Assembly (NCBI GenBank): GCA_030272155.1
Contig: CP126194.1
Location: 5,261,501-5,325,500, forward strand
From: Tetradesmus obliquus
Taxonomy: Eukaryota; Chlorophyta; Chlorophyceae; Sphaeropleales; Scenedesmaceae
DNA: 64,000 nt
Direction: 5' to 3'
The notes under the pieces were generated by a model. The model searched no databases, was not told the origin of the DNA, and saw only the letters and a program-made list of their open reading frames with translations. Made by a program: the position numbers and the translations under genes. Below, in pieces: positions 33,401-43,289 of this stretch; position 1 is the first letter of the stretch, and each line of letters begins with the position of its first letter.

Positions 33401-35087
33401 CAGCAGCAGCCTGCTGGCGGCCACAAGTGACCACCTGCGCTTGACCTCAGTGTTTGATGTTGCGTCAAGCCAGCTGGTGGCGACCTTCAGCCTGCACAAC
33501 AGGCCGCTGCTGCCAGTGCGGTTTGTTTCATACAGCAGCAACGGTACGCTTGAGGCTCACAGGCAGCGACAGCAGCAGCAGCAGCAGGCTGCACACAGTG
33601 CAGCTGATGGGGCTGTGCAGCTGCTGCCTGCGCCCGGGGCACAGGCTGGTGGCAGCAGCAGCAGCGGCAGCAGCAGCGGCAGCAGCAGCGGCAGCAGCTG
33701 GGGTGACCGGCTGCTGGTGTACTGTGAAGCCAGTGGTGGCCTGCATATCGCTGATCTCAGGTAGGTGGCAGCAGCAGCAGTGAGGCTGAGCAGCATGATG
33801 CATTTAGATGCTTAGGCGCTTTTAAACGCATGGTGGCTGAACATGGGTTGGACCGCCAGGCACTGCACTTGCTCCTTAACCTGTCCAGCTTGTGTCTGAT
33901 GTTTCAATCTGCTGGATTGAGTTGCCTTGTAGAAACTAGTGTTGTGGCGTCTCCTGGTGCGTGTCTTTGTTGCAGCACGTCCAAGGCAGGCGAGGGCAGT
34001 GCAGCTGTGACCGGCAACAGGCGGAGCTTCTTCCTAAAGAGCTACTTTGAGCTGCCAGCCGCAGCAGTTCAGCAGCAGCAGCAACAGCAACAGCAGCCCC
34101 AGCAGCAGCAGCACCAAGACGAGGCAGAGGCGATGCTTGATGCCGCCCTGGGTGGAGGGGGAGCAGCAGCAGCAGCAGCAGAGCAGCGCATCAATGGGCT
34201 TGCTGTCACGCCAGCTGGCCGTGTGGTGGTGGCTTGCCAGGTGAGCTGCACTTGTTGGAGCCTGAGCTGATGGGCTGGAAGGGCTGGCAAACCCTTGCGG
34301 GTGTCGTGCAGGGTTGGGATAGCAGCTTTAGGGCATGCGCACTGGCTGGCACTGCACATAACCCAGCAGGCTGTGCTGCTGCAGGTGCAGCATGCAAAGC
34401 CCTGCATCTGCGCGCGCTCCTGTACCGTGTGGCTAGAGAGACACTGTACTACTTACTGTCACGTAGTGCACTGGTGCTGCAGCTTGTGCATGGTCTGTGA
34501 GTCAACTTATCAAGGCGGTGCTTCAAGTTTCTGCTTACAATCTTCCACAACATTTGCACTAGTCGATCAGGAGTGCCTTGATGTTGCTGTGCATGTTGCG
34601 TGCCAGCTCAGTAGTCAACACCTCGCTTGCACATCACATCCTGGCACCTGCTGCTGCTGCTGCTGCTGCCTTGCAGGCTGACCTCATGGAGTGGCAGCTG
34701 CTGATGGGATGGTCCCACAAGACACACGCGCGCTTCCCTCGCAAACTCAAGGACGCAGTCAAGGTGCTGCTGCTTGCATCTGCCAGCACTGGCGGTACCT
34801 GCGCAGAACAAGACAGTGGCAGCAACGGCAGCAGCGGCTCGCAGCTGCTGGCGCAGCTGCCAGGCGTAGTGTTGGAGAACATCTTTGCTGATGCGGCGCT
34901 GCCGCAGGGCTGCTGGGCAGACGCAAAGATTCCCAGCGAGCAGCAGCTGGAAGCAGCGCTGCAGTCGCGGCCGGCACTGCCGCAGGAGCCTGGCTTCGTG
35001 CACCCGCTACACCTGGGGTGGATGGTGCCTGATGTACCTGGTGCAGGAGGAGGTGGCGCTGGTGCTGGCGGAGGCGGCCCCTTGTGA
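28609..35087 (+). CDS. Large beta-propeller (WD40-like) protein with acidic N-terminus (10 exons)
   Basis: Exons: 28609-28648, 28949-29130, 29475-29555, 29999-30382, 30672-31016, 31310-32053, 32348-32703, 32948-33760, 33976-34240, 34677-35087, giving 1206 aa. All junctions keep phase. The N-terminal 100 residues are strongly acidic (AFSEDEDEDGPAFDYVPEEG, GDEDDDGEDDDDAWLEDEE). Propeller-type blades are visible in KHYSIAASPCGNFVAASGNS with GLLRLFRV, in MVNSVRFGSFAGQPRLLVAH running into DGMLYLFNLP, and in LNICECSPDGKWLAVGVDQA and YVAFNSSSSLLAATSDHLRL. A terminal region has FPRKLKDAVKVLLLA and LPGVVLENIFADA, like a short helical end module. Long Gln/Ala inserts separate the blades. I could not name an orthologue; the role is unknown. 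The start ATG at 28609 (MSQEQ) is the one that joins in phase to the acidic exon. Confidence 0.75.
31087..31143 (+). repeat. Three 19-bp direct repeats, each with an acceptor-like TTTGCAG
   Basis: The unit ctggatttgcagcaaactt starts at 31087, 31106 and 31125 with minor changes. It lies in intron 5 of the propeller-like gene, about 165 bases before the true exon 6 acceptor. Confidence 0.85.
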
Positions 35088-35418
35088 TGCACTTGAGGCG
35101 TGTTCACCAGCAGCGCAGGTGTACAATACAACAGTGACTTATCACATCGGTTGTCTACGGTGCTTGTGGCAGAAGATCCGACTTGGCCCACTAGGCCATT
35201 CTTATTCCCAGGGTTGTCGTGTCAAATCACGCGGAACTGCTACAGCATGTGCATGGCTACAGCTGAGCTGGGACTGTCATCTACATCTGCTCAGGAAGCA
35301 TGCTCAAGCAGGCCGTTTGGTAAAGCTTACTTTCGTATAACGTTGTTGAAGTTCGCAAACAGGATTAGTAAAACTCGGAGCAGCAGTGTGCCTGGACATT
35401 CACTCGCGTGGCGCGAAA
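35088..35418. other. Short intergenic region
   Basis: This is the tandem gap between the propeller-like gene and the small coiled-coil gene. It must hold the 3' end of one and the promoter of the other. No TATA box, TGTAA or coding sequence was recognised. Confidence 0.45.
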
Positions 35419-36731
35419 ATGAAGTTTCACAATGCAGAGCCTCGCACGCGAGAGGAGAGGCTTGCAGCAATCAACAAAGACTCTGTAGAAAAGGGTATGC
35501 TGAAAGCTAGGCGGGGGAACTACCACAAGTACCAGGAGCCTGGTAACCCGCTGGTGCCAGAGCCAACTAGCCCTTTGTACGCACCTGAAGCGTCACGCTT
35601 CAACACGGACGCTGCAGCTGAGATACGAGAGCAGAAGCTACAGGCACATCAGCGTCAGCAGGTGCGTGCAGCGGTTGCCTGCACTGCAGTGGCAGCTCAG
35701 CTGCGCAAGTAGCTGCTGCTTGCTGCTGTCCTGATAAGTAACGTGCCTGTCTACAGCACCTGCCACACCCAGCACCGGATATAGCATCTACACATGTGAC
35801 AGCTGTCAAGTGACTGCTGGGTTACATGTACATGCAGCTACAACAGCAGCCAACGTCTGCTTGGCTGCAGCACTCTGCTGTGCTTGCTTCCGATGAACCC
35901 TACTGTGCTCTATGTGCGCTGCGTCCCACTGCAGAAGCTGTTTGAGGAGAAGCGCCAGAAGGCAGTGGCCAGTGAGCAGCAGCGCTGGCAGCAGATGGAG
36001 GAGGAGCGGCGGCGCGAGGAGGTGCGCATGCAGCAGGTGCGGGACGCCGGCATGCGTGGCAAGCAGAACAAGAGCAGCGAACACTTCAACATCATCAGCC
36101 TCAGCTACCACCCGACCAAGGAGGGCAAGCAGCTGCAGTACAAGGTGGGTGGTGCGATGATGGGGCTAACGAGGGGTGCTTGTGATGCGCTTAGCAGCAA
36201 TACAGCCCAGACAGCAGAGGCACTGCCGGCAGTTGCAGGCCCATGGGTGCATGCAGCTGTGGTCAGCCGTGCTGCAGCCCAAAAGCATGTGTACTGCAGA
36301 TAAGTGCATATCAAGCCTTCCAGCAGCAGCAAAGCGTGCAGCTGTGGTCAGGCACGCTGCAGCCCAGATTATGTGCCGAGAGTCCATGTTGTGTCTGTAT
36401 GAGCTGGTCCTGCTTGCTTTTGATACGTTTCGGTAGGCAGCAAGGCAGTGTGCACTGCCTCATGGTCGTTACAACTGTTACAACAAAAACACCGGATGCG
36501 CTGCGTACGGCAGTCATGCTGTGCGTTGCCTCTCAGCCTCTTGCTGCCTGAATATACTGCTGCTGTCAATCATGCACGTGCTCAACACAGGATGAGGTGG
36601 TGCGCTACCGTGCACAGATAAGGTCGCAGAACCTGTTCAACAAGAGCCACTCGGTGTCGCACAACATCATCACAGGCGAGGCGCGCTACAACCCCGTGCC
36701 ACTGCCGCCAGCGCCAGCGCCGCCACAGTAG
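35419..36731 (+). CDS. Small conserved-looking coiled-coil protein (3 exons)
   Basis: Exons: 35419-35661, 35935-36144, 36591-36731, giving 197 aa. It begins MKFHNAEPRTREERLAAINK and has a proline-rich stretch (YQEPGNPLVPEPTSPLYAPE). A highly charged helix in exon 2 (KLFEEKRQKAVASEQQRWQQ, MEEERRREEVRMQQVRD) looks like a coiled coil. Two similar short motifs follow: HFNIISLSYHPTKEGKQLQY and VSHNIITGEARYNPVPLPP. The sequence is free of the poly-Gln runs common around it, which suggests constraint. The repeated N-I-I-(S/T) motifs remind me of small proteins in ciliated protists, but I cannot name a family. Its neighbour 1.1 kb away is an axonemal gene, a weak contextual hint only. Intron 2 contains a direct repeat (36248-36283 and 36326-36360). 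Confidence 0.75.
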
Positions 36732-37156
36732 ATGCGACAAGGCGCCAGCCATTGACAGCACGATGTGTGGCAAGCACAGCACTGAGCATCGCAGATGTGG
36801 GCTGCAGGGAACTGCCAGCTGCTGGTTGCGGCAAGCGCAGCAGCTACGGGGTGTTGCAAGTGCCCTTAAGTAACATCAAAGGAGGATGTGTGTCTGGATG
36901 GGGCAGTCATTGCCTGCTGTATGTCAGTGTCTCGCGGGTGTGTTGAGTCGTACTTGGCAGCTGATGAACTACTGGTAGCAGGGGTGGTTATGTGCTCGCA
37001 AATTTGCGGCAAGTGCTTAAAAACAAGCATGTCACCAACCGTCGGCGGTGCAGTGGAGCCTTCCTGGAGCATGCCAGAAGCACAGCCACTGTACTATTGT
37101 TTGCTTGTGGTGAACTGACACTCTGTGCAGCGTTGTATCGACTGTGTATCATACAC

Positions 37157-37161
37157 TGTAA
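37157..37161 (+). terminator. Candidate TGTAA poly(A) signal, coiled-coil gene
   Basis: TGTAA lies about 425 bases after the stop at 36731; a second copy occurs near 37245. Confidence 0.35.
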
Positions 37162-37452
37162 GTTCAGGAACCCTCAGTCTGGGCTCAGCCTGGCTGTGGC
37201 GTCTTGTTGCCAAAATTATCCTGGGAGATTTACCCAGATGAGCTGTAAACTAACCATTGGAAGGCAATGTGTTTGCGCCTTGGCCATAGGGCACAGTCAC
37301 TATCAGCACGCTACCTGCTACATTGCAGCAATGCTGCTTCAGTGTATCTGCCAAGCACAGGGCTCGTGAACTTCACACTTCAAGAGGCTGTGAACAATGC
37401 AGCAGGGCTTGCTTGTCAACATGCACAGGAACCTTTGCCCTGCTTGACATTA

Positions 37453-37457
37453 TTACA
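37453..37457 (-). terminator. Candidate TGTAA poly(A) signal, CFAP73-like gene
   Basis: TTACA on the plus strand, about 390 bases beyond the minus-strand stop at 37847. Confidence 0.45.
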
Positions 37458-37846
37458 CACCCATATGATGAAGTAAGCGCTTGTAGCTGACTGCAGTTCA
37501 GCATCAATCCCAAGCACAGCAATAGCCACAGGCGTTGTTGGGTGCCCACTGTTGCCTCCAAAGTATGCAGATTGCTTGCGTTGTGGCCCAGGGACCCAGG
37601 ACCGGTTTTTGTCCACCACAGGCAGCGACATTGCTTGTGCCACAACAAAAAAAGTGGCAAGCACCCACAAGTGGGGAGTGTCACGTAAAGCTGCTGCCTC
37701 ACTTAGAAACTTCACAAGCCCAGCTGCGGACAGACAGAATGTCAGCACCAGCTGGTGCGCATGTACCTAGAGGCAACTGCCAACATGGCCGCCCAGATCA
37801 CATAATAGAGTCGAGAACATCAAAACAAGCACAGCAGCAGCAGCAG

Positions 37847-39693
37847 CTAGCTCTTGCCCAGCTCCACGCCTTTCTGTTTGCAGATGGCCAGCAGGTCTGA
37901 CACGTATGAGCCAATGATCTCCAGCTGCTGCAGCGGGTTGGTCTCAGGCGGGTGTGCTATGTGCGACTTCTGCCTGCAGCGGTTGAAGATATTGTCTGCT
38001 GACAGCACCACCTGCCCATACTCCAGCGTGCGTTGCGAAGCTACCCGCAAGCTGTAGTCCTTCTTCAGCTCCTGCAGGCGCATGGTGCACACACCGCATG
38101 AGGCCCAGGTCCATACACCACATTTGCGCAACAGCTTACAGCAAGTTGCCATCACAAGGAGTTGTTGCAGCGCTGGGCTTCATCAGTCCCAGCCACAACT
38201 ACTACTGCCATGTTCCTGGTAGCTGCAAGAGCTGCCACATGGACTTCAGCAGGAGTACCGCAGCAGGGCAGGGTATACATGTTCACGCACGGTTGCTGCA
38301 GCCACGGGTCGCGTTTCCTGCAAGTGCGCATGGCTCATTTTGGCAGTCAACTGCCGCACCTGCTGCGCCGCCTGCTGCTCGTAGTTTTCCAGCTGCTTCT
38401 TCAGCTGCGACAGCTTGTTGTTCAGGTTCAGGATCTCGTCCATCTTCTGCTTGGTGAAGGCCTGCAGTGCCACGCGGATCTCCTCCGCCTCTGCCGCTGA
38501 ATATTGCTGGTGTGCACGCAGGTCATCGTTGGTGGCCTGCAGTGTAGCGTGGCGCAGCAGCAGGTCCTGGATCTCCTGGTATTCATCAGCTGACTCCAGC
38601 ACTGACTCCAGGTAGCGTTGGTACCTGCGGCAGCCAGGGCGGCAGAGCAGCAGCAGTCACAGCTGTCCAGCAGCACTTGCGCTTCAGCTGCAGAGACGTA
38701 CCCTTGCAGAGTCACAGGATGAAGACTGCAGCGGCTCACAGCTGCTGCAGTGTGTTATCATATAGCCCTTTGTCACAGCATCTGCTACTTTTCCTGCCTT
38801 CATCGTCATGGTGACTAAACCATGAATTTTGCTGCCAGCACCAGCCATAGCAGCTGCACGTTGCTGATGCAGCACTGCTCACAACACAGCTCCCACTCGC
38901 TCCCCGCCTGCCACTCACTGCATGTACTTCTCCAGCACGTCATGCACATGCTCCTTCTCGTCTCGCAGCTGCTCCAACACCTCAGTCAGCTGCTCTATCT
39001 CCTTCTCCTTCTGCTGCCTTGACTTGACCTCATCTGCTGCTTTCTTGTCTGCGCGTGCCCGCTTGGAGTCATTTTCCTGCAGGAACTTGCTGAACCTGAT
39101 AAGCGACTCCTGCAACTCCAAATCCTTTTTCTTAAGAGCCTCTTCACGCTTCCTGAATATCTCCTCCTGCAACACATTGCGCATAACGGAAGGGATGTGA
39201 TGTCCACAGCAGCTGCTTGTGTGACTGAAGCGGAAGCTGGCATCATCTGCACGTCAGTCTGAGCCTACACCCTGCTAACAGCTGGCGTTCAACATGGCAT
39301 CACCCTGTTTGTGCCTGCAAGACGTGAGTATGACGAGGATTCACAATAGATATTGTGCCATCACTATCGCGCCCCACATGGCGCCTGGACAATTGCTGCT
39401 GGTAGTCTGATGCGCACCTTGCGAGCAAACTCCTGCTTCTGCAGCTCCAGCGCCTCTTGCACTTCAAACATCTGCCGCCGCTTCTCCAACAGTCTTGTTG
39501 ATGGAGATGCATTCTCCAAGATGAACTGCTTTGCCACCGGGCTGTATGGCACATGCATGTGTCCAGATGCAAGTACACAGCAGTACAAAGGTAGCAGGCT
39601 GTGAGTGCAGGGGCCTGACAGGCTGGCAGAACTGGTGGTGCGTAGCAGGTGAACGTACCTGGGGCTCCCGATTGTTTGAAGTTCCCCAGCCAT
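37847..39693 (-). CDS. CFAP73: CFAP73/MIA2-like (CCDC42 family) axonemal coiled-coil protein (5 exons)
   Basis: Exons: 39693-39659, 39541-39418, 39166-38919, 38624-38291, 38071-37847, giving 321 aa, against about 316 for human CCDC42. Family signatures are SPSTRLLEKRRQMFEVQEAL, KKKDLELQESLIRFSKFLQE followed by NDSKRARADKKA, KYMQYQRYLESVLESADEYQ followed by EIQDLL, and KQKMDEILNLNNKLSQLKKQ. This is the DUF4200-type coiled coil; helix runs through nearly the whole chain. In Chlamydomonas FAP73 (MIA2) works with FAP100 (MIA1) at the base of the I1 inner dynein arm to control beating. The donor of exon 4 (ACC/GTGCGT) is the least certain junction, though phase is kept. The gene shares a 330-base divergent promoter region with RPB10. 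CCDC42-type paralogues are an alternative name. Confidence 0.88.
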
Positions 39694-40023
39694 GGTGCAA
39701 TGCCTATTTGAAAGCGGACAAGGGAGCAAGTGAAGTAGTGTGAAGACAAGGAGGAGGTCCTGACGATAGTTGAATGTGCCTCATACTGTTTTAGACTCAT
39801 CAAAGCCTCAAAACTAATTCTGTGAGTCTCCCCATACGCTAAAAAAGGTGTGACGGTGCAACACCGCAGGGTGACAATGACAAGCAGCCAAAAGCCGTCT
39901 TAGCATAGCTCACACTGCTTGAACAGCAACTCTGAATGTATAAAAAGGTTATCACGTGCAGGTACTAGCTTTGCGGGCCTGTTTAGCTCTTGTTCTCTGA
40001 GAGCGAAAGCACTTGGGGCCACC
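39694..40023. promoter_or_regulatory. Divergent CFAP73-like/RPB10 promoter with a TATA box for RPB10
   Basis: Only 330 bases separate the two start codons. TATAAAAA at 39939-39946 lies 78 bases before the RPB10 ATG, with the right orientation and room for a leader of about 50 bases. No matching TATA is seen for the leftward gene. Confidence 0.65.
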
Positions 40024-40660
40024 ATGATCATTCCTGTTCGCTGCTTCACCTGCGGAAAGGTAAGACTTACGACATGGCGTCGATCGGTGCAGCCATGGCG
40101 CTAGCTTGACGGCGACAGCAGCAGTAGCAGCAGCGGCAGCTCACAGCTGACTTGCTGCTGCAGGTGATCGGCAACAAGTGGGACACCTATCTGGACTTGC
40201 TGCAGGCCGAGTACGAGGAGGGGTGAGTGCCATTGCATTACGAGCTGCTGCAGCCACCATGCAGAGCTGGACAGGCATGCAGCTGCTGGGCATGCCCGTC
40301 CAACTTCAGCAGCTGTCGCAGGCACCCACTTGACCTTGAGCGACTGCTGATGCACGCCATGCACATAGACAGTCTGTGGCAACGTGCACAAACGCTCAGC
40401 AAGCGACCACCCGAAGCCAATTGTGTGTCTGGCTAGCAGCAGCTACACGTGACAAGACAACAGAGGGGTACAGCAGCTGCTGCCTAACACTGCCCACCAC
40501 CATGGTGCTGCTGCGCTCTGTTGCTGCACCCCGCAGAGAGGCTCTGGATGCGCTGGGCCTCACGCGCTACTGCTGCAGGCGCATGGTGATGACGCACGTG
40601 GACCTCATTGAGAAGCTGTTGAATTACAACACGCTGGAGCGCGCAGAGGACGCAAACTAG
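40024..40660 (+). CDS. RPB10: RNA polymerase I/II/III shared subunit RPB10 (RPABC5), 3 exons
   Basis: Exons: 40024-40059, 40164-40222, 40537-40660, giving 72 aa (67-71 is usual). It starts [20 protein letters not shown] and contains the zinc ligands CFTC (Cys7, Cys10) and CC (Cys44, Cys45) in [23 protein letters not shown]10 is a small zinc-binding assembly subunit common to the three nuclear RNA polymerases. All junctions follow GT-AG, and the second (GAG GAG GG/GTGAGT) restores [11 protein letters not shown]. It is a complete gene with nothing unusual except a short acidic extension (ERAEDAN) at the end. Confidence 0.97.
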
Positions 40661-40697
40661 CCAGCACCGGCCAGCACATGCCTTGCATGCAGCAAAC

Positions 40698-40729
<32 letters not shown>

Positions 40730-43289
40730 TTGTTACTGCAGCCGCAGCAAAAGCTGGGTAGTTTGCCGATTGTTTCATGAGTTAGGTGACGTCTCTGGCG
40801 CCTGCAGCAGCGCATGGAACTAACACACTGGTTGCCTGGAGCATCTGCTGCTACCAGCTTGCCTCGCCTTGGCACGCATGCCCCAGCAGCGTCAGTGGCA
40901 TGACACAGCACAGCACAACAGGGATGTGGCTGTGTTCCGCTGCGCTATGTTCTGCTGCAGGCGACTGGCATGCTGATGCTCTTGTGCAGATGTTTGCTGC
41001 ACCTCTTCACTAGCAGATTGGACTGTTTGTTGATGCCTTTGACTCCGCGATGCTGATGCAGTTGAGTAGGGCATGTAGCAGTAATTGGGCTTCCACCGGT
41101 GCTGCCGTTTGCACCATGGCTGCCAGCCTTTGTACATGTAGGGTTCATAGCACACCTGCGTATGTATGGCGGGCCTTCACAACCACCTACTTGCTACAAC
41201 CACTCCACAGCGGCACACTTGGTCATCTGTATTGTGTGCGATAGCTCTGGCTATGTCAAGCTGCTACACAGCATTGTGTGTTTCTACGGAGCAGTTGGGA
41301 GTGCAGCTGCATAAGCAGCACACCAACTCGACTGTTGGACGTTTAGACAGCCATGGGTTGACGCTCTGGCCATGGCTAATTATTCTGTATGATGTTTGCG
41401 GCGTCGGAGGCAAGTGACTGTCTTGGCAGCGTGCGCCATCGGGGACAATGTTCAAATACAAGCACAGCATGCCCACCTGGCACCGCTGCCCACACTTGCC
41501 CTCAGGTAGCAAGTTGATATGCCTATGCACGGCCTGCCCTACGTCAGTGTAACTGTGGCTTGCCCGTGTTTCTCCTGTGCTGTCGGTGCGATGGGGAGTG
41601 TTCGGCCTCTACTTGATAACATGCATAAAAGGCCACACCACGTGGCTGCTGCTCAAGCAGGAGCTCCTGCTGCTGAGTGAGATGTGTAGCTGTTAACATG
41701 GAGTCACCTGTCTGTAGCAGCATAGTTTGCAGCCGAACCCAACAGGATGGTATCAGCAGTGTTACATGTGCCTGTCATGCCCTGCAACGCCCCTCTAAGC
41801 CGTGATCCGGCAGTGAATAATAACAATCATCAGGCTGCTGAGAAATGAATCATGCTGATGATCAAAAGTGAGCTGAATGCATGTGGTCATGATGACGGCC
41901 ACGAAAAGGATACAAATCTTGCACCTGCCTTGCCTGGTTCCATGCGGACAGATCGCTGCTTGAGCTGCCAGTCACAGGACCAGTAAAGCCATCACATGGC
42001 ATCATGCTCGTTGTGTCGCTATGATAAAGGCAGCATACGAACATGGCCTCCATTGCCGGCACCAACGCTGGCAGGTGCTGGCAGGGCTGATGCACAAAAC
42101 ATCCTCAGCCACACAAACATGTCGACACCTGTCAGTAACGTCCTTCACCATCCGAAGCAATACCTCTGTCAACAAACCTATAGGCTAGCTAGCCTGCCTG
42201 ATGCTGCAGCCTGCTGCAAGCCGGCGAGTTGCTGCTGGCTGCGCACCACAATGCCACGGCCTGGCTGCGCCAAGGACGCTCCCTGCATGCACTCTGCTAG
42301 CCAGCCGGCGCAACACTTAGGTGTTAGCGGCTGAAACCAAGATGGAACACACCAAAAAGTTTCCCCCGACACTCTACTGCACGTGTGATGCAGGTGCCTA
42401 CCCACACAGCCAACCTGCAACCTGCGGATTCTGCGCGGCTCAATGCCGGGCCCTGCCATGCGCACACAAGGACACAAACACACAAACCTGCAAGACAAAC
42501 ACTGCTGCTGAACATCGCTTGCCCCTAATATGCAAACCAAGAAAGAAGAACACATAGCACAACCCCAGTTTGTGTCGACAGAAGGAGCAACATGAGGGAG
42601 AGGATAAGCAGCCAAATGTGACACGTACACCAACACTCCACAATCCCCGCCGCAGCCGGTCACACAGCTGGTTCACTGGCACAAGAAAGGAGTGCAGCCT
42701 GCAGCTGGCTGGGCTGCCACCTCCAGACAGCCAATGCCAACAAAGCACCCAGTAGCAGTATGCCACCTAACCCCCACGCCCATGCAGCTGCGTGTACGTC
42801 CTGTTATGTTCACTAATCCAACACATGTAGAACCAGAACCAGCCTTCGCCACGCAAGGGCAGAGACTTGCACAATATGCTGCTAGCACCTGCCCCTCCCC
42901 CCACCATCACACACATGCACATGCCCTGCTGCACTTGACCTGGCAGCTCCGCTGTGCATGCTATCCGTGCATCAAATCACCGCTGCAGCCACCAACTCCA
43001 TCACCACAATATTATATAACGCATGTACTAGCTGCTGCAACCGCGCCTCAGTCGCCACAGGGGAGTACGCACAATCCCGGCGTGCTTGCCCCCACGCTTG
43101 TTCTCAGCAGAGCGACGCTTGCTCGCACTCACTCCCGTCCTTGCTCAGAGATGGCTGCTTGTGTGAGGAATCAGGACACACTTATGTAAGAGAGGCAACC
43201 AAGGCCATGCAACACGCCCTCAACACCACAGAGGCACCCGCAACCAGTCACTTGCCAAAATCAGCAATGCACCCGGTGCACACCAGCTA
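40661..43289. other. Long non-coding stretch between RPB10 and the FNDC3-like gene
   Basis: This is 2.6 kb with convergent transcription expected from both sides. It starts with a (CAG)n run (about 40700-40731). I found no conserved coding sequence, RNA gene or long repeat. The open frames in 41000-43200 are short and compositionally biased. Confidence 0.5.

Larger units (their letters stand above)
36732..37846. other. Convergent 3' flanks of the coiled-coil and CFAP73-like genes
   Basis: No coding sequence is recognised. It holds a plus-strand TGTAA at 37157 for the left gene and a minus-strand TGTAA (TTACA at 37453) for the right gene. The two signals would give 3' UTRs of about 425 and 390 bases. 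Confidence 0.5.
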
